A DNA stretch of 7,533 bases from Pseudomonadota bacterium (lineage in GTDB: Bacteria > Myxococcota_A > Polyangia > Fen-1088): assembly GCA_017881285.1 (NCBI GenBank), contig JADGRD010000158.1, positions 1 to 7,533 on the forward strand, given 5' to 3'. Of this stretch, positions 6,166 to 7,533 are shown piece after piece. The notes under the pieces were generated by a model, which did not search any database, had not been told where the DNA came from, and saw nothing but the letters and a program-made list of their open reading frames with translations. Both the position numbers and the translations under genes were made by a program. Numbering within the stretch: the first letter of the stretch is position 1; each line of letters opens with the position of its first letter.

Positions 6166-7229
6166 CGCGCGGCCTCCGCGCTGCCGTAGTACCTCCGGCC
6201 CAGCCAGAGCGCGACGTGGACCAGACCGATCATCACGGGCACTTCGACCAGCGGCCCGATCACCGCGGCGAATGCCGCGCCATGGTTGATGGTGAAGGTC
6301 GCGACGGCCACCGCGATAGCGAGCTCGAAATTGTTGGAGGCCGCGGTGAAGGACAACGTCGTGGCCTGGCCGTAGGTCGCGCCGACCTTTTTCGACATGA
6401 AGAAGGAGAGAAAGAACATCACCACGAAGTAGATGAGCAGGGGGATCGCGATGCGCACGACGTCGAGCGGCAGCTCCACGATCTTTTCGCCCTTGAGCGA
6501 GAACATCACCACGATGGTGAAGAGCAGCGCGATGAGCGTGACGGGGCTGATCTTCGGGATGAACCTGGTCTGGTACCAGTCCTTGTTCTTGAGCTTGATG
6601 AGCGAGAACCGCGTGATCAGCCCGGCCAGGAACGGGATGCCGAGGTAGATGAAGACGCTCTTGGCGATCTCGCCGATGGTGATGTGGACGGCCACACCTT
6701 GGAGTCCAAACCAGGTCGGCACGACCGTGATGAACAGGTAGGCGTAGACCGAGAAGAAGAGGACTTGGAAGATCGAGTTGAAGGCGACCAGGCCCGCGCA
6801 GTACTCGCTGTCGCCCTTGGCCAGGTCGTTCCAGACGATGACCATGGCAATGCAGCGAGCGAGGCCGATCAGGATGAGGCCGACCATGTACTCGGGCTTG
6901 TCGCGCAGGAAAAGGACGGCGAGACCGAACATGAGCAGCGGGCCGATGATCCAGTTCTGGACGAGCGACAGCCCCAGGACCTTGGTGTTGCGAAAGACCG
7001 GGCCCATCTCCTCGTAGCGGACCTTCGCCAGCGGCGGGTACATCATGAGGATGAGCCCGATGGCGATGGGGATGCTGGTGGTCCCGACGTTGAACCGGTT
7101 GATGAAGGGAACCACGCCGGGGACGAGGTACCCGGCACCGACACCCACCGCCATCGCGATAAAGATCCAGAGAGTCAAGTAGCGGTTGAGGAAGGACAGC
7201 CTGCCGGCGATTCCCGTGTTCCTGGTCAT
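6162..7229 (-). CDS. acr3: Arsenite efflux transporter Acr3
   Basis: An inner-membrane carrier of 355 residues with about ten membrane spans, exporting arsenite As(OH)3 (bile acid/arsenite transporter superfamily). Seen: NRYLTLWIFIAMAVGVGAGY at the N-terminus, GLARCIAMVIVWNDLAKGD at 122-140, and SFTAASNNFELAIAVAVATF at 293-312. Cys126 and Glu302 line up with the Cys and Glu shown to be needed in Alkaliphilus metalliredigens Acr3 (129 and 305). The length is typical and no break is seen. ATG 7229-7227 overlaps the arsR TGA, with GAGG (7239-7236) six bases upstream; the open frame upstream of this ATG is an arsR shadow. Regulation is expected through ArsR on a promoter beyond the right edge. 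This is the Acr3 type, not the ArsB type, of pump. Confidence 0.97.
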   Translation of the reverse strand: MTRNTGIAGRLSFLNRYLTLWIFIAMAVGVGAGYLVPGVVPFINRFNVGTTSIPIAIGLILMMYPPLAKVRYEEMGPVFRNTKVLGLSLVQNWIIGPLLMFGLAVLFLRDKPEYMVGLILIGLARCIAMVIVWNDLAKGDSEYCAGLVAFNSIFQVLFFSVYAYLFITVVPTWFGLQGVAVHITIGEIAKSVFIYLGIPFLAGLITRFSLIKLKNKDWYQTRFIPKISPVTLIALLFTIVVMFSLKGEKIVELPLDVVRIAIPLLIYFVVMFFLSFFMSKKVGATYGQATTLSFTAASNNFELAIAVAVATFTINHGAAFAAVIGPLVEVPVMIGLVHVALWLGRRYYGSAEAAR

Positions 7230-7533
7230 CGGCGACCTCGCCTGGGTGGCTTGCACGGCAGCCCGCCTCTGGCCCTGCACTTCCGCCAGGCCTTGAGCGC
7301 CTCGACCAGCTCGCCGGCAACCTGGCCCGGGAGAATCCGCCGCAGGCTGTCCAGGACGGCGCCCTGGGTAGCGGACGGGCGCTCCGCGATCCGAAAGTGG
7401 ACCCAGACCGCTTCGCGCCGATCCTGCAAGAGCCCGGCGTTGACCAGGTAGCGCAGGTGGCGCGACGCCTTGGACTGCGTGATGCCGAGAACCTCGACGA
7501 AGTCGCACACGCACAGTTCGCCCTCGCGGAGCA
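7226..7533 (-). CDS. arsR: ArsR/SmtB family arsenic-responsive repressor (partial, 5' end outside window)
   Basis: The C-terminal 101 residues of a winged-helix dimeric repressor. The visible part begins LREGELCVCDFVEVLGITQS. The ELCVCD box is the classical As(III)-binding motif of the R773/pI258-type ArsR, lying at the start of the DNA-contact helix. It is followed by the recognition helix QSKASRHLRYLVNAGLL and a wing (DRREAVWVHFRI). Binding of As(III) to the two cysteines would release the operator and turn on arsR-acr3-arsC. The tail carries two further cysteines (RKCRARGGLPCKPP) and is strongly basic; their role is unknown. The stop TGA (7228-7226) overlaps the acr3 ATG. The start, promoter and operator are outside the window. 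Confidence 0.95.
   Translation of the reverse strand, partial: LREGELCVCDFVEVLGITQSKASRHLRYLVNAGLLQDRREAVWVHFRIAERPSATQGAVLDSLRRILPGQVAGELVEALKAWRKCRARGGLPCKPPRRGRR

Noticed and set aside
6216..7451. Long plus-strand open frame opposite acr3
   Set aside because: Asp/His/Glu-rich antisense of a clear Acr3 transporter; a typical mirror of hydrophobic codons.

Overview
This is a GC-rich window (by eye about two thirds G+C, with mostly G or C at third codon positions). It is densely coded, mostly on the minus strand, and looks like chromosomal DNA of a high-GC Gram-negative bacterium. Myxococcota, Desulfobacterota, Acidobacteriota or a similar soil/sediment lineage would fit, but nothing seen fixes the taxon. 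No rRNA, tRNA, transposase, CRISPR array or phage gene was found.

Region A (50-3363, minus strand) is a three-gene cell-envelope or glycan cluster. In transcription order it encodes a multispanning GT-C/TMTC-like membrane protein with a helical C-terminal domain, a class I SAM-dependent methyltransferase joined to it by an ATGA overlap, and a GT2 family glycosyltransferase of the dolichol-phosphate mannose synthase type. The glycosyltransferase lies directly behind the methyltransferase stop, in the same frame. It has no ATG, GTG or TTG that would keep its first motif, so an ATC start is proposed. A likely reading is a polyprenyl-phosphate sugar donor route: the GT2 enzyme makes a lipid-linked sugar and the GT-C protein uses it at the periplasmic face. 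This is inference.

Region B (3364-4557) is the divergent side. A short spacer leads to a possible 39-residue CPKC-containing small protein on the plus strand, then to a secreted CapA-type (poly-gamma-glutamate/capsule family) metallophosphatase-like protein.

Region C (4580-7533, minus strand) is an arsenic resistance operon read from the right edge: arsR (5' end outside the window), acr3 arsenite exporter and arsC arsenate reductase of the low-molecular-weight phosphatase fold. The genes are linked by successive ATGA overlaps. An unrecognised gene for a cysteine-pair plus TPR protein follows 50 bases later on the same strand. ArsR would release the operator on binding As(III), ArsC would reduce arsenate to arsenite, and Acr3 would export it. 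The last gene converges on the CapA-like gene with a 22-base gap.

Most of the window is ordinary. The points worth a second look are the glycosyltransferase without a canonical start, the possible small CPKC protein, and the Cys-pair/TPR protein behind the ars genes.
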